Below the pieces are notes generated by a model. It ran no database searches, was not told the DNA's origin, and worked only from the letters and a program-made list of their open reading frames with translations. From Haploplasma axanthum (lineage in GTDB: Bacteria > Bacillota_I > Bacilli_A > Acholeplasmatales > Acholeplasmataceae), in the NCBI RefSeq assembly GCF_900660745.1, contig NZ_LR215048.1, positions 1,116,001 through 1,180,000 of the forward strand: a stretch of DNA of 64,000 nucleotides, read 5' to 3'. Made by a program: the position numbers and the translations under genes. Below, in pieces: positions 44,677-53,999 of the stretch. Position 1 is the first letter of the stretch; each line of letters begins with the position of its first letter.

Positions 44677-46215
44677 ATGATTGATGGTAATAATATAACA
44701 TTTTCATATAGTAGCGAATTAATATATAAAGATGCATCATTTAGACTTTTAAGAGGTGAACATGCGGTCTTAGTAGGCGAAAATGGAGCAGGGAAATCGA
44801 CATTAATGAAAATGATTGCTAAAGTTCTTGTTCCTGATCAAGGAGAGATTAAGTGGCTACCAAATATTAAAGTTGGATATTTAGACCAATATATGAGTTT
44901 AAAAGAAACTGATTTAGTTGGAGATTATTTATATGATGTTTTTAAGGATTTATTTAAAAAAGAAGAAGATATGAATAAACTTTATGAAAGAATTTCAAAT
45001 GAAAGTTTAAATGATTCAGAAATTGACAGGTTACTACATTATGCATCAAGCATTCAAGAGGAATTGATTGATAAAGATTTTTATTCAATGAAGTCACAGG
45101 TAAGTAATATTATTCATGGATTAGGTTTATCAATGGATGTTTTAGAAAAAGAAATCAAACATTTATCTAGTGGAATGCGTTCTAAGATTATTCTGGGTAA
45201 ATTATTATTAGAGGAAAATGATGTTATTTTATTAGATGAACCAACAAACTTTTTGGATATTCAACATGTTGATTGGTTATCGAAGTTTTTAAGAGATTAT
45301 CAAAAAGCATTTTTAGTTATTTCTCATAACGAAAGTTTTTTAAGAGAAATTGCTAATGTTGTTCTTGCTGTAGAAAATAGAACAATTAGTCGATATAAAG
45401 GCTCGTTTGATTTTTATTTGAAGGAACGTGAAGTACGTTTTGATCAACATCAAAAAGAATATGAAGCACAAAAAAGATTTATTAAAGAAACTGAAGATTT
45501 TATTAGTAAAAACATTGTTAGAGCATCAACAACTAAGCGTGCACAAAGCAGGAGAAAAATGCTTTCTAAACTAACAAAAATTGAAAAGTTTGATAATAAA
45601 GCTGAATATACTTTTAATTTCCCAATTAAACTACAAACAGGAAAAGAAGTTTTAGTTTTAAATGATTTAGAGATTGGCTACAATAATATTCCATTATTAG
45701 ATAAACAAAACTTTGTTATAAGAAATCAAGATAAAGTTGTTATTACTGGTAAAAATGGAATTGGTAAATCAACACTGATTAATACAATTACCTCTAATAT
45801 ACCTAAAATATCTGGAGAATTTAAATGGGATAAAAATGTTAAAATTAGTTATTTAAAACAAGATGATTTCTATCAGACAGAAGATATTGCATTTGATGTT
45901 GTAAGAATAGGTTATCCCAATTTAAATAATACTGAAGTTCAAAGTTTACTAGCTACATATGGTATAACATATGAAATGTCTCATAGACCAGTTAAAACGT
46001 TATCTGGTGGTGAACAAACAAAAATTAAAATTGCCTTATTAAAAAATAATTTCGGTAATGTTTTAATTATGGATGAACCAACAAACCATTTAGATCATGC
46101 TGCAAAAGAAGCGTTAAAAACAGCATTAAATGAATATCAAGGAACACTGATTTTAGTTTCTCATGAGAAAGATTTTTATGAAGAAATATGTGATTATGAA
46201 ATTAGTTTATTTTAA
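44677..46215 (+). CDS. ABC-F family ATPase
   Basis: A 512-aa soluble protein with two ABC ATPase domains and no membrane segment. Walker A motifs are GENGAGKST and GKNGIGKST; signature motifs LSSGM and LSGGE; Walker B motifs LLDEPTNFLD and MDEPTNHLD. A helical linker of about 60 residues (residues about 245-315, with VRASTTKRAQSRRK) joins them. ABC-F proteins act on the ribosome, in translation rescue or in antibiotic resistance; which of these applies cannot be read. It follows the Nudix gene and precedes rpmG. Confidence 0.88.
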   Translation: MIDGNNITFSYSSELIYKDASFRLLRGEHAVLVGENGAGKSTLMKMIAKVLVPDQGEIKWLPNIKVGYLDQYMSLKETDLVGDYLYDVFKDLFKKEEDMNKLYERISNESLNDSEIDRLLHYASSIQEELIDKDFYSMKSQVSNIIHGLGLSMDVLEKEIKHLSSGMRSKIILGKLLLEENDVILLDEPTNFLDIQHVDWLSKFLRDYQKAFLVISHNESFLREIANVVLAVENRTISRYKGSFDFYLKEREVRFDQHQKEYEAQKRFIKETEDFISKNIVRASTTKRAQSRRKMLSKLTKIEKFDNKAEYTFNFPIKLQTGKEVLVLNDLEIGYNNIPLLDKQNFVIRNQDKVVITGKNGIGKSTLINTITSNIPKISGEFKWDKNVKISYLKQDDFYQTEDIAFDVVRIGYPNLNNTEVQSLLATYGITYEMSHRPVKTLSGGEQTKIKIALLKNNFGNVLIMDEPTNHLDHAAKEALKTALNEYQGTLILVSHEKDFYEEICDYEISLF

Positions 46216-46228
46216 AAAGTATTTAGTA

Positions 46229-46257
46229 TTGAAAAAGATGCTAACTTTTGATATACT
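46229..46257 (+). promoter_or_regulatory. Promoter of rpmG
   Basis: TTGAAA (46229-46234), a 17-base spacer and TATACT (46252-46257) with TG one base upstream of the -10 box. Confidence 0.78.
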
Positions 46258-46283
46258 ATTAAAGAAGTTTGGAGGGATTAACA

Positions 46284-46433
46284 ATGCGCGAATTAGTTAG
46301 ATTAATTTGTACTGAATGCGGTGAAGAAAATTACTACACAGATAAAAACAAGTCAAAGACTCCCGGACGTATCGAAATGATGAAATATTGTCCAAGAGAA
46401 AGAAAACATACGTTACACCGTGAAAAACGATAA
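46284..46433 (+). CDS. rpmG: 50S ribosomal protein L33
   Basis: A 49-aa ribosomal protein, [18 protein letters not shown] at the start and HTLHREKR at the end. The first zinc pair C9-x2-C12 is present but the second reads CPRE, so only one of the usual two cysteines is kept there. A ribosome-binding site GGAGGG lies before the ATG. It has its own promoter and terminator. More than one L33 gene is common in Firmicutes. Confidence 0.93.
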   Translation: MRELVRLICTECGEENYYTDKNKSKTPGRIEMMKYCPRERKHTLHREKR

Positions 46434-46442
46434 AAAAAAGAT

Positions 46443-46486
46443 AGTTTCCAATTGAACATTAGATTGTTTACTGGAAACTTTATTTT
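46443..46486 (+). terminator. Terminator after rpmG
   Basis: AGTTTCCA (46443-46450) pairs with TGGAAACT (46472-46479) over a 21-base loop, followed by a T-rich tail. Confidence 0.75.
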
Positions 46487-46503
46487 TAATATGAGAGGTT
46501 AAT

Positions 46504-47400
46504 ATGGAAACACTAAAATTCTATTTATTATATGTACCGCTTGGAGTTATAGCAACAATACTATTAGTTAAATATTTAAAGAATAAAACAAATGAGCAAA
46601 GATATCGGTTTTTAATATACTTATCAATTGCTGCACTTCTTTTACATCTTATAAAACCATTCTTTTTTCCGTATAATACGGAAGTTTATTCTGAGAATGG
46701 AATATTAATTATTAGTAAACCAAGTATTTATCGAAAAATGACTTTTGAGAATATTTGTGCTGTATCAGCACTAGTTTATTTACCATTATTACTATTAAAG
46801 AAAAAAATACCATTAGATTATATTGCAACTATTGGATTAATTGGTGGGTTTGCAGCATTTATGTATCCAACAGAAGTAATTCTTGGAATGTTTGATAGTA
46901 TGAAAGTAACATATAAATTAGGTTTATTCAGTTTTGATACAATGAGATTTTATATTGTCCATTATTTAATATTTATAATTCCATTTTTATTACTATATTA
47001 TAAGTTACATACGTTTGAACTTAAAAGAGCAATCTTTTTACCAATTTCAATTTTAGTAATGTTAACAATGGTTTATGTCAATGAATTGATTTTAGACAAG
47101 TTTGGTTGGTTAGATGCTGTTCATGAGTATGCTGGAAGAGATATTTTCTTAGATAGTAATATTCGTAACTCATCGTTTGTTTTTGGTATTTCAGATGGAT
47201 TTAAAAAGATTGGTATTATAATTGATATGCTTGTTCCTAAATTTATGAAAGAGCCTTATTATATACCTGTTTTATGGATTACTATACCTGCTTTTGTTTA
47301 TGGACCTTTATTATATTTTGGTTTTGAATATGCAACAGATAGGAAAAAAGCTGTTTTAGAATTAAAAACTCTTTTTAAAAAGAGCGAAAACACAAAATAG
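46504..47400 (+). CDS. Integral membrane protein, YwaF-like (TIGR02206 type)
   Basis: A 298-aa protein with seven to eight predicted membrane helices and short loops. The layout and the late HYLIFIIPFLLLYYKL segment resemble the YwaF/TIGR02206 family, whose function is unknown. It has no enzyme motif I can point to. It stands between rpmG and the LytTR regulator, each with its own signals, so no operon partner is evident. The family name is moderate in certainty. Confidence 0.6.
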   Translation: METLKFYLLYVPLGVIATILLVKYLKNKTNEQRYRFLIYLSIAALLLHLIKPFFFPYNTEVYSENGILIISKPSIYRKMTFENICAVSALVYLPLLLLKKKIPLDYIATIGLIGGFAAFMYPTEVILGMFDSMKVTYKLGLFSFDTMRFYIVHYLIFIIPFLLLYYKLHTFELKRAIFLPISILVMLTMVYVNELILDKFGWLDAVHEYAGRDIFLDSNIRNSSFVFGISDGFKKIGIIIDMLVPKFMKEPYYIPVLWITIPAFVYGPLLYFGFEYATDRKKAVLELKTLFKKSENTK

Positions 47401-47420
47401 TAACAAAATAAGATAATAAT

Positions 47421-47449
47421 TTGACATTATCACCCAAATATATGATAAT
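47421..47449 (+). promoter_or_regulatory. Promoter of the LytTR gene
   Basis: A perfect TTGACA (47421-47426), a 17-base spacer and GATAAT (47444-47449). Confidence 0.7.
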
Positions 47450-47495
47450 AGTTATACACTTTTGTTTCTAAATCTGATATTCGGGGTGATTTAGA

Positions 47496-47945
47496 TTGAA
47501 AATTAAGATTTTACTTAATGATGAAAAAAAAGAATTGTATGAGAAAAAATTAATAGAAGCTGGTTTTATAATTTCAGAAGAAGCTACAGTTTTTTTAGTT
47601 GAAGAAGATTTTAAAACTAATTATTTAATTGTTAAAGATGAAGATAATTTCTATATGAAATTAAATAAAGATGATATTATCTGTTTTGAAAGTTTTGGAC
47701 ATAATATTATTTGCGAGATAATGGATAAAAAATATCGTGCAAAAGAAAAACTCTATCAATTAGAATCAATGTTTGATCAAACTGAATTTATTAGAATAAG
47801 TAATTCAGTAATTGTCAATATAAATTATATTGAGAAAATTATTCCATCAATAGGGATGAAATTTAAATTAAAACTAAAAAATGGGAAAACAGTTGAAGTA
47901 ACTAGAAACTATTATTATAAATTTAAAGAAACAATTGGAATTTAA
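47496..47945 (+). CDS. LytTR-domain DNA-binding regulator
   Basis: A 149-aa protein whose C-terminal 95 residues are a LytTR DNA-binding domain (DDIICFESFGHNIICEI; FIRISNSVIVNINYIEKI; LKNGKTVEVTRNYYYKFKE). The N-terminal 50 residues are short and do not form a response-regulator receiver, so it is not part of a usual two-component pair. The start is TTG, with GGGGTGA seven bases upstream. It precedes the membrane protein and the dlt-like genes and may control them. Confidence 0.88.
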   Translation: MKIKILLNDEKKELYEKKLIEAGFIISEEATVFLVEEDFKTNYLIVKDEDNFYMKLNKDDIICFESFGHNIICEIMDKKYRAKEKLYQLESMFDQTEFIRISNSVIVNINYIEKIIPSIGMKFKLKLKNGKTVEVTRNYYYKFKETIGI

Positions 47946-48072
47946 AAGACTACAGCAATGTAGTTTTTTTTTGTATTCTATGAATATAAAAGTGTAAAAT
48001 ACGAAGATGTTAAGAAAAAGAAATTACTTTGTACTATATTATAATAGGCTTTTATTGAAATGAGGTGTTAAA

Positions 48073-48738
48073 TTGAAAAACTATGTTTTTATTGTTTTAG
48101 GAATAGTAATAGGAATTGTTGCTTTGTTATCAGTTATTTATTTTTATGTTTATCGTATTTTAATTAATAGACAGTTTAAATATAAAAGAAGATATCGATT
48201 AATGAGACCAATTCATGCTGTCTATCTCTTTTTTATTATTTTTAGTTTGTCAGGATTTTCATATATAGCTTTTAGTGGACCAAGTAATCTTTTTCAAAAT
48301 AAAAGTTTAAACTATAAAATATACGATAAAGATGATGTTGCAGTTTCAGATATAATGAAATTATATAGCGAAAACATTCAAGAAAAATCAGTAATTCCAG
48401 GATACGAAATGGTCTATGAAGAATTTGAAGATCTATCAGTCTTAATATATGTTGAAGAGTCCGGTGATAATTTTGAATTCTTAAGCTTTCTAATATTCAC
48501 AGAATACACTGCTGAGTCACATGGTGATAAAGTTCGAATTGAAATATTTTATGAAGAAAAAGAAAGCTATTTTAATGATGACGATGTAGTCAATGACTAT
48601 AGTGATATTTTTATAATAAAAGGCTATATTAGTGAGGAATTAAATGCATATTTAGTTTATGGAATATATGAAGAAATTGATGGTCAATATCTTCAAGTTA
48701 CTGAGATTGTTTTACCAATACAAATTAGATTTGAATAA
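48073..48738 (+). CDS. Membrane protein with outside domain, unknown
   Basis: A 221-aa protein with two membrane helices at about residues 4-28 and 49-68, and an acidic extracytoplasmic region after that (YDKDDVAVSDIMKLYSENIQ onward). I do not recognise a family. The start is TTG with GAGGTG before it. It comes 50 bases before the MBOAT gene, so it could be the first gene of the dlt-like operon or a partner of the LytTR regulator. Confidence 0.65.
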   Translation: MKNYVFIVLGIVIGIVALLSVIYFYVYRILINRQFKYKRRYRLMRPIHAVYLFFIIFSLSGFSYIAFSGPSNLFQNKSLNYKIYDKDDVAVSDIMKLYSENIQEKSVIPGYEMVYEEFEDLSVLIYVEESGDNFEFLSFLIFTEYTAESHGDKVRIEIFYEEKESYFNDDDVVNDYSDIFIIKGYISEELNAYLVYGIYEEIDGQYLQVTEIVLPIQIRFE

Positions 48739-48788
48739 TAAAATATATAAGACAATCATTAATAAAAAATAATAGGTGGGGATTACAA

Positions 48789-50342
48789 ATGAATGAAGTT
48801 TTATTAATATATGGTATTGTCCTTTTAATATCAGTAATTGCTTACTATTTGATACCTTTAAAGTATCGATATATAGTATTACTGGTTTTTAGTTTGGCAT
48901 TTTCAATTATTGTGAGCAAAATATTAATTCTTTTTTTAATAGGAACAGCAACAACAATCTATCTAGGAGCCAGATTAATAAAGAAAAATATCGATACATA
49001 TAAAGAAAAAGAAGAAATAACACAAGAAGAGAAGAATAGAGTCAAAAAGATTAATAAAAGGATTGTAACTATAGTTGTTATAGTTAATATATTTATTTTA
49101 GGTTTTTTAAAGTATTATTTATTTTTTAGAGGAAACTTTAATGGATTATTTTCAATCTTAGGAACTAGTTTTAGATTACCATATTTGAAACTTTTACTAC
49201 CGATTGGAATATCGTTTTATACATTACAGGGGATTGGATATGTAGTAGACGTTTATAGAGAAAAATACGAAGCTCAAAAATCATTTTTAAAAGTGCTTTT
49301 ATTTGTATCATTCTTTCCTTCAATATTAGAAGGACCGATAAGTAGATATGATCAAGTAAGTGATTCACTTTTTAATGGAAATAAAGCTAATTATCAAAGG
49401 ATAATGTTAGGGTTACAAAGATTAATATGGGGATTATTTAAGAAATTAATTGTTGCCGATCGAGTATACCTTTTAGTTAAGACTGTTGGTGATAATCCAA
49501 GAGAATATAGTGGAATTGCGAGTTTATTGTTCATTATTGGTTATACAATTCAACTTTATGCAGATTTTTCAGGTTTTATGGATATTGCATTAGGTAGTGC
49601 AGAATTATTTGGAGTGAAATTACCTGAAAATTTCAAACAACCATTCTTTTCAAAATCAGTTCAGGAGTTTTGGAGAAGATGGCATATTACACTTGGTACT
49701 TGGCTAAAAGACTATGTTTTTTATCCAATAGCACTATCGCCAAAAATTAATAAATTAGCATCTAAGATTAGAAAGAAATGGAAAAACCATTTCACTAAAA
49801 TGTTGCCAACTATTATAGCACTATTTGTTTTATGGATTTGTAATGGATTATGGCATGGTCCGGAATGGAAATATATATTTTATGGAATTTATTACTTCAT
49901 CTTAATATTCTTAGGAATGATGATGGAACCAATATTTAGGAAGGTCCACAAGAAACTAAATATAAATACTAAGGCAATATGGTATAGAGTATTTCAAATT
50001 ATTAGAACTTTAATTTTAGTTAACATTGGAATGACAATCTTTGGAGCGAAGAATCTTAATGATGCATTCTATATCTTAACTTCAGTATTTAAACCATATA
50101 ATGGTTCAATATTTGCTTTAGGTTTAGATGGATATGAATTTGTAATTTTATTAATAGGTGTTGGTTTAATATTTATAATGAGTTATTTTAATGAAAAGAA
50201 TATTAATTTGTTTAATGTGATTGCTTCAAAACCAATTTATTATCGATGGGTTATATATCAAGCAGTTATTATCTTTATGGTTATTTTTGGTGCGTACGGT
50301 GATGATTACGCTAAAGTACCATTTATTTATGCCGAGTTTTAG
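48789..50342 (+). CDS. dltB: MBOAT acyltransferase, DltB-like
   Basis: A 517-aa membrane-bound O-acyltransferase with about ten to twelve helices. Motifs are LPIGISFYTLQGIGYVVDVYR, FFPSILEGPISRYDQV, EFWRRWHITLGTWLKDYVFYP and CNGLWHGPEW with the catalytic His at residue 356. In the DltB case it moves an aminoacyl group from the carrier protein across the membrane onto a glycerol- or lipid-linked polymer. AlgI-type O-acetylation is the alternative; the carrier and adenylation genes downstream favour DltB. GGTGGGG lies before the ATG. The next gene follows after 11 bases. Confidence 0.85.
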   Translation: MNEVLLIYGIVLLISVIAYYLIPLKYRYIVLLVFSLAFSIIVSKILILFLIGTATTIYLGARLIKKNIDTYKEKEEITQEEKNRVKKINKRIVTIVVIVNIFILGFLKYYLFFRGNFNGLFSILGTSFRLPYLKLLLPIGISFYTLQGIGYVVDVYREKYEAQKSFLKVLLFVSFFPSILEGPISRYDQVSDSLFNGNKANYQRIMLGLQRLIWGLFKKLIVADRVYLLVKTVGDNPREYSGIASLLFIIGYTIQLYADFSGFMDIALGSAELFGVKLPENFKQPFFSKSVQEFWRRWHITLGTWLKDYVFYPIALSPKINKLASKIRKKWKNHFTKMLPTIIALFVLWICNGLWHGPEWKYIFYGIYYFILIFLGMMMEPIFRKVHKKLNINTKAIWYRVFQIIRTLILVNIGMTIFGAKNLNDAFYILTSVFKPYNGSIFALGLDGYEFVILLIGVGLIFIMSYFNEKNINLFNVIASKPIYYRWVIYQAVIIFMVIFGAYGDDYAKVPFIYAEF

Positions 50343-50353
50343 GAGGGAAGACT

Positions 50354-51337
50354 ATGAAAAATATATTATTGATTAGGATATTAAAAAGCATTTGTTTTTT
50401 TAGTATTTTCATATTAATTACTGTTTTTATATCAAGATCATTTTCAACTAGAAAAGAAGCATACGAATTATCTTCAAGAAGTAGAAGAGCATCTCAAGTC
50501 TTTAATGAACCTAATGATTCATTAGATGTAATAATTGTTGGTCATAGTGGTGTTTATACTGGATATTCACCAATGGAAGCATATAAAGAATATGGATTTA
50601 CATCTTATTCATTGTCTCAAGCAGTTCAAAAACCATGGGAATCATATAATTATTTAGTTGATGTTTTAAAGACCCAAAAACCAAAAGTAATTGTTTTTGA
50701 AGTTGATCAACTATTTTATGATAAAATCAACTATCAAGCACATGGTGCTGTAGTTAAAGCAGCTGATGCATTATTCCCAATTGTTAGTAATCACATACTT
50801 TGGAAAAAATTCTTTGGTAAAAAATTTAATCCTTTAAAAGAACGTAGTTATACGAAAGGATATACAATTGATTATCATGTTAATCCATATAAGGGACCAT
50901 ATGAATTGAAGGAAACTGATAAAGTTTATAAAATTAAAAAGCCTCATTATCTCTATATGAAGAAAGTTGCTGAACTTTGTAAGAATAATGATATACCGCT
51001 TGTTCTTTTAGAGATGCCATCAAAAATCAGATGGGATTATTCAAAATATAATGCTGTTAAAAAGTTTGCAGATGAAAGAAATATTCGATTTGTTGATTCT
51101 AATCAAAGAATAAAAGAGTTTAATTTTGATTGGAAAAATGATACTAGGGATCGAGGAGATCATTTAAATCATTACGGAGCTGTAAAATTCACTAAGTTTT
51201 TTGCTAAATATTTAACTGATGAATTTGATTTGCAAAATAAAAAAGATGATTCAAAATATCAACATTGGAATAATGATCTTTTAATATATGAAAATATGGT
51301 TGAGGACATAAAAAATGATAAATACAAGAATAAATAA
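50354..51337 (+). CDS. dltD: SGNH-fold DltD/AlgJ-like membrane-anchored protein
   Basis: A 327-aa protein with one N-terminal membrane helix (residues 7-28) and an outside SGNH-hydrolase-like domain. Block I is VGHSGVYTG with Ser65 as candidate nucleophile; the late block is D266-R-G-D-H270-L-N. DltD helps the MBOAT enzyme deliver amino acids to teichoic acids. It is shorter than typical DltD (about 400 aa), so an AlgJ/AlgX-like relation is possible. It overlaps the adenylation gene by 23 bases. Confidence 0.68.
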   Translation: MKNILLIRILKSICFFSIFILITVFISRSFSTRKEAYELSSRSRRASQVFNEPNDSLDVIIVGHSGVYTGYSPMEAYKEYGFTSYSLSQAVQKPWESYNYLVDVLKTQKPKVIVFEVDQLFYDKINYQAHGAVVKAADALFPIVSNHILWKKFFGKKFNPLKERSYTKGYTIDYHVNPYKGPYELKETDKVYKIKKPHYLYMKKVAELCKNNDIPLVLLEMPSKIRWDYSKYNAVKKFADERNIRFVDSNQRIKEFNFDWKNDTRDRGDHLNHYGAVKFTKFFAKYLTDEFDLQNKKDDSKYQHWNNDLLIYENMVEDIKNDKYKNK

Positions 51338-52841
51338 CGTATTAGAATACTTAGAAAAAAGTGCTAGTAAATATCCTTCAAAAATAGCTTTTTCTGATGA
51401 TAAAAATTCGATTAGCTACGAAGAATTAGTTTTAAAAGCTAAGATAGTTGGAAGTGCGATTGCTGAATATGGTTTAAAACAAAAACCAATCGGAGTAATA
51501 AATGAAAAAAGTGTTGAAACAATTATTGTTTTTATGGGAATAATCTATTCAGGTAATTTTTATGCACTCATTAATCCTGAACATCCAATCGATAGAAAAA
51601 ATAAAATTATTGAAACATTAGATAATCCATTCTTTGTTTTATCTAAAAAATATGAAAAACAAATTGATAGTGGTTTAAACATTAATAAATATTTAAGTAT
51701 TGAAGAATTACTAGAAAAGACAACAATAAACGAATTAGAACTTTTAAATATTAGAAAGAATCATATTGATATTGATCCGTTGTATTCTATGTTTACATCT
51801 GGATCAACTGGTGAACCTAAAGGAATCGTTGTAAGTCACAGATCAGTAATCGATTTTATTGAAGTATTTGTTAGCGAATTTGAATTTACTAAAGATGATA
51901 TAATAGGAAATCAAGCACCATTTGATTTTGATGTATCTGTTAAAGATATTTATACAACATTAAAAACAGGAGCTACAATGCAAATAATCCCTAAACAAAA
52001 GTTTTCATTTCCAACACTATTATTAGATTTTCTTTGTGAGCGAGAAGTGACAACATTAATTTGGGCAGTATCAGCATTATGCATAATTCCTGTATTTAAT
52101 GGATTTCAATATAAAATACCTTCTAAAATAAATAAAATCCTTTTTAGCGGTGAATTAATGCCAATTAAACATTTAAATGAATGGAAGAAACATCTACCAG
52201 ACGCTTTATATGTAAATCTTTATGGACCAACTGAGATTACTTGTAATTGTACTTTTTATACGCTACCTCAAGGTATCTATGAAAAAGAGTCTATGCCAAT
52301 TGGAAAACCTTTTTTAAATGAAAGAGTATTTTTATTAGATGATAATAATGAGTTAATTGAAGATGCGAATAAACAAGGAGAAATATGTGTTTCAGGTACA
52401 GCATTATCTTTAGGATATTATAATAATAAAACCGAGACAGAAAAAGCTTTTGTTCAAAATCCTTTAAATAAATATTATAATGAGTTAATTTATCGAACAG
52501 GAGATCTTGGATTTTATGGTAATGATAAGGAATTATACTTTAGTTCAAGGAAAGATTTCCAAGTTAAACATATGGGGCATCGAATTGAATTAACTGAAAT
52601 TGATTCAGCGTTTTTGAAAATTGACAATATAACAAGAGTAGCAACAATTTATGACAAAGAGAATAAAAGTATTATTTCATTCTATCAAGGTGAGTATGAA
52701 AGTGCTGAAATAGTTAAGAAACTTAGAGAATTACTTCCAAAATATATGATTCCTACGAAACTGATTAAAGTTCTTAACATACCACTCACAGATAATGGGA
52801 AAGTAAATAGAAAGAAATTAATGGAGGAATACTATGAATAA
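51315..52841 (+). CDS. dltA: DltA-like amino-acid adenylating ligase
   Basis: A 508-aa AMP-forming ligase that would activate an amino acid and load it onto the carrier protein encoded two genes on. Core motifs: TSGSTGEPKG (residues 161-170), NQAPFDFDVSV with the amine-binding Asp at 206, YGPTEITC, and YRTGDLG; the C-terminal Lys lies in NGKVNRKKL. The position that is Cys in known DltA (FLFCGE) and selects D-Ala is Ser278 here (ILFSGE). The amino acid used may therefore not be D-Ala. ATG 51315 follows GAGG by nine bases. Confidence 0.82.
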   Translation: MINTRINNVLEYLEKSASKYPSKIAFSDDKNSISYEELVLKAKIVGSAIAEYGLKQKPIGVINEKSVETIIVFMGIIYSGNFYALINPEHPIDRKNKIIETLDNPFFVLSKKYEKQIDSGLNINKYLSIEELLEKTTINELELLNIRKNHIDIDPLYSMFTSGSTGEPKGIVVSHRSVIDFIEVFVSEFEFTKDDIIGNQAPFDFDVSVKDIYTTLKTGATMQIIPKQKFSFPTLLLDFLCEREVTTLIWAVSALCIIPVFNGFQYKIPSKINKILFSGELMPIKHLNEWKKHLPDALYVNLYGPTEITCNCTFYTLPQGIYEKESMPIGKPFLNERVFLLDDNNELIEDANKQGEICVSGTALSLGYYNNKTETEKAFVQNPLNKYYNELIYRTGDLGFYGNDKELYFSSRKDFQVKHMGHRIELTEIDSAFLKIDNITRVATIYDKENKSIISFYQGEYESAEIVKKLRELLPKYMIPTKLIKVLNIPLTDNGKVNRKKLMEEYYE

Positions 52842-53982
52842 TAATATAAAAACACCAGCATTTCTTTTTGATATTGATAAACTTAGAAAAAGAGTTAATG
52901 ATTTAAATGAGTTAGCAAAGAAAACAAAAATTAATCTTTGTTATGCGATAAAAGCAAACCCTTTCCTAATTAGTTATTTAAAAGATTATATTCATTCATT
53001 TGAAGTATGTTCACCAGGTGAGTTTAGAATTTGTGAGAAATTAAACATTAAACCAGAACAGATTGTTTTATCAGGTGTTAATAAAGAGTATAATGATATC
53101 GAAAGAATTGTTAATTTAAATGGCACAAAAACATTATATACAATTGAATCAGAAGAACACTTGAAGTTCTTAAATGATTTGGCAAATAAGAATGGTATTA
53201 AACTACCAGTTATCATTAGGTTAACAAGTGGTAATCAATTCGGTGTTGACATAACAATACTTGAAAATATAATTGAAAAACGTAATGACTATTCATTAGA
53301 GATTAAAGGCATTCAATTTTACTCAGGTACTCAAAAGAAGAAAATTGAAGTGATTAATCACGAATTAAATGAATTAAAATCATTAATAAATCTTTTGAGA
53401 GATAAATATAACTATGAAACAAAAGTTTTAGAATATGGACCAGGACTTGCTGTTAACTATTTTTATAATGATGGGCAACCAGTAAGTTATCAAAATTATG
53501 AAGAATTAATTGATGCTATTGAAAAAGTTGGTTTTAAATGTGAAATCACCCTTGAACTTGGAAGATATATTGCTTATGAGTGTGGTGAATACATAACTAA
53601 AGTTGTTGATATAAAAAAGAATTCAGGCATTAATTATGCAATAGTTGATGGTGGTATTAATCATTTGAATTATTATGGACAAACAATGGCAATGAAAATT
53701 CCAAATTTTGAACATATAAAAACAAATAAAATCAATAAAGAAGATTCTTATACAATTTGTGGTTCGTTATGTACAGTTTCAGACGTTTTAGTTAGAAATT
53801 TGACACTTAATACTCTTAATATCGGAGATACGCTGATATTTAAAAATACTGGTGCATATTCAATAACAGAAGGAATCTATTTGTTCTTGAGTCGTGATAT
53901 GCCAAGAATATATGTTAAAGAAAATAAAAATGTAACTTTAGTTAGAGATTTTATTGAGACAAATCAATTTAATACAATATAA
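52834..53982 (+). CDS. Fold-III PLP enzyme, ornithine/DAP-decarboxylase-like
   Basis: A 382-aa PLP enzyme with the alanine-racemase-like barrel and C-terminal beta domain of LysA/ODC. The PLP Lys is K40 in CYAIKANP; C313 and D317 in CGSLCTVSDVL match the catalytic Cys and Asp of the group; YGPGLAVNYF and ELGRYIAYE match the phosphate-binding and Arg motifs. The usual HFHxGS stretch reads QFYSGT (Y163 for the PLP-stacking His), as in relatives that work with carrier-linked substrates. It could be a decarboxylase or a racemase; neither is proven. It overlaps dltA by eight bases and precedes dltC by 17. Confidence 0.75.
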   Translation: MNNNIKTPAFLFDIDKLRKRVNDLNELAKKTKINLCYAIKANPFLISYLKDYIHSFEVCSPGEFRICEKLNIKPEQIVLSGVNKEYNDIERIVNLNGTKTLYTIESEEHLKFLNDLANKNGIKLPVIIRLTSGNQFGVDITILENIIEKRNDYSLEIKGIQFYSGTQKKKIEVINHELNELKSLINLLRDKYNYETKVLEYGPGLAVNYFYNDGQPVSYQNYEELIDAIEKVGFKCEITLELGRYIAYECGEYITKVVDIKKNSGINYAIVDGGINHLNYYGQTMAMKIPNFEHIKTNKINKEDSYTICGSLCTVSDVLVRNLTLNTLNIGDTLIFKNTGAYSITEGIYLFLSRDMPRIYVKENKNVTLVRDFIETNQFNTI

Positions 53983-53999
53983 AAGAAAGGAATAAAATC

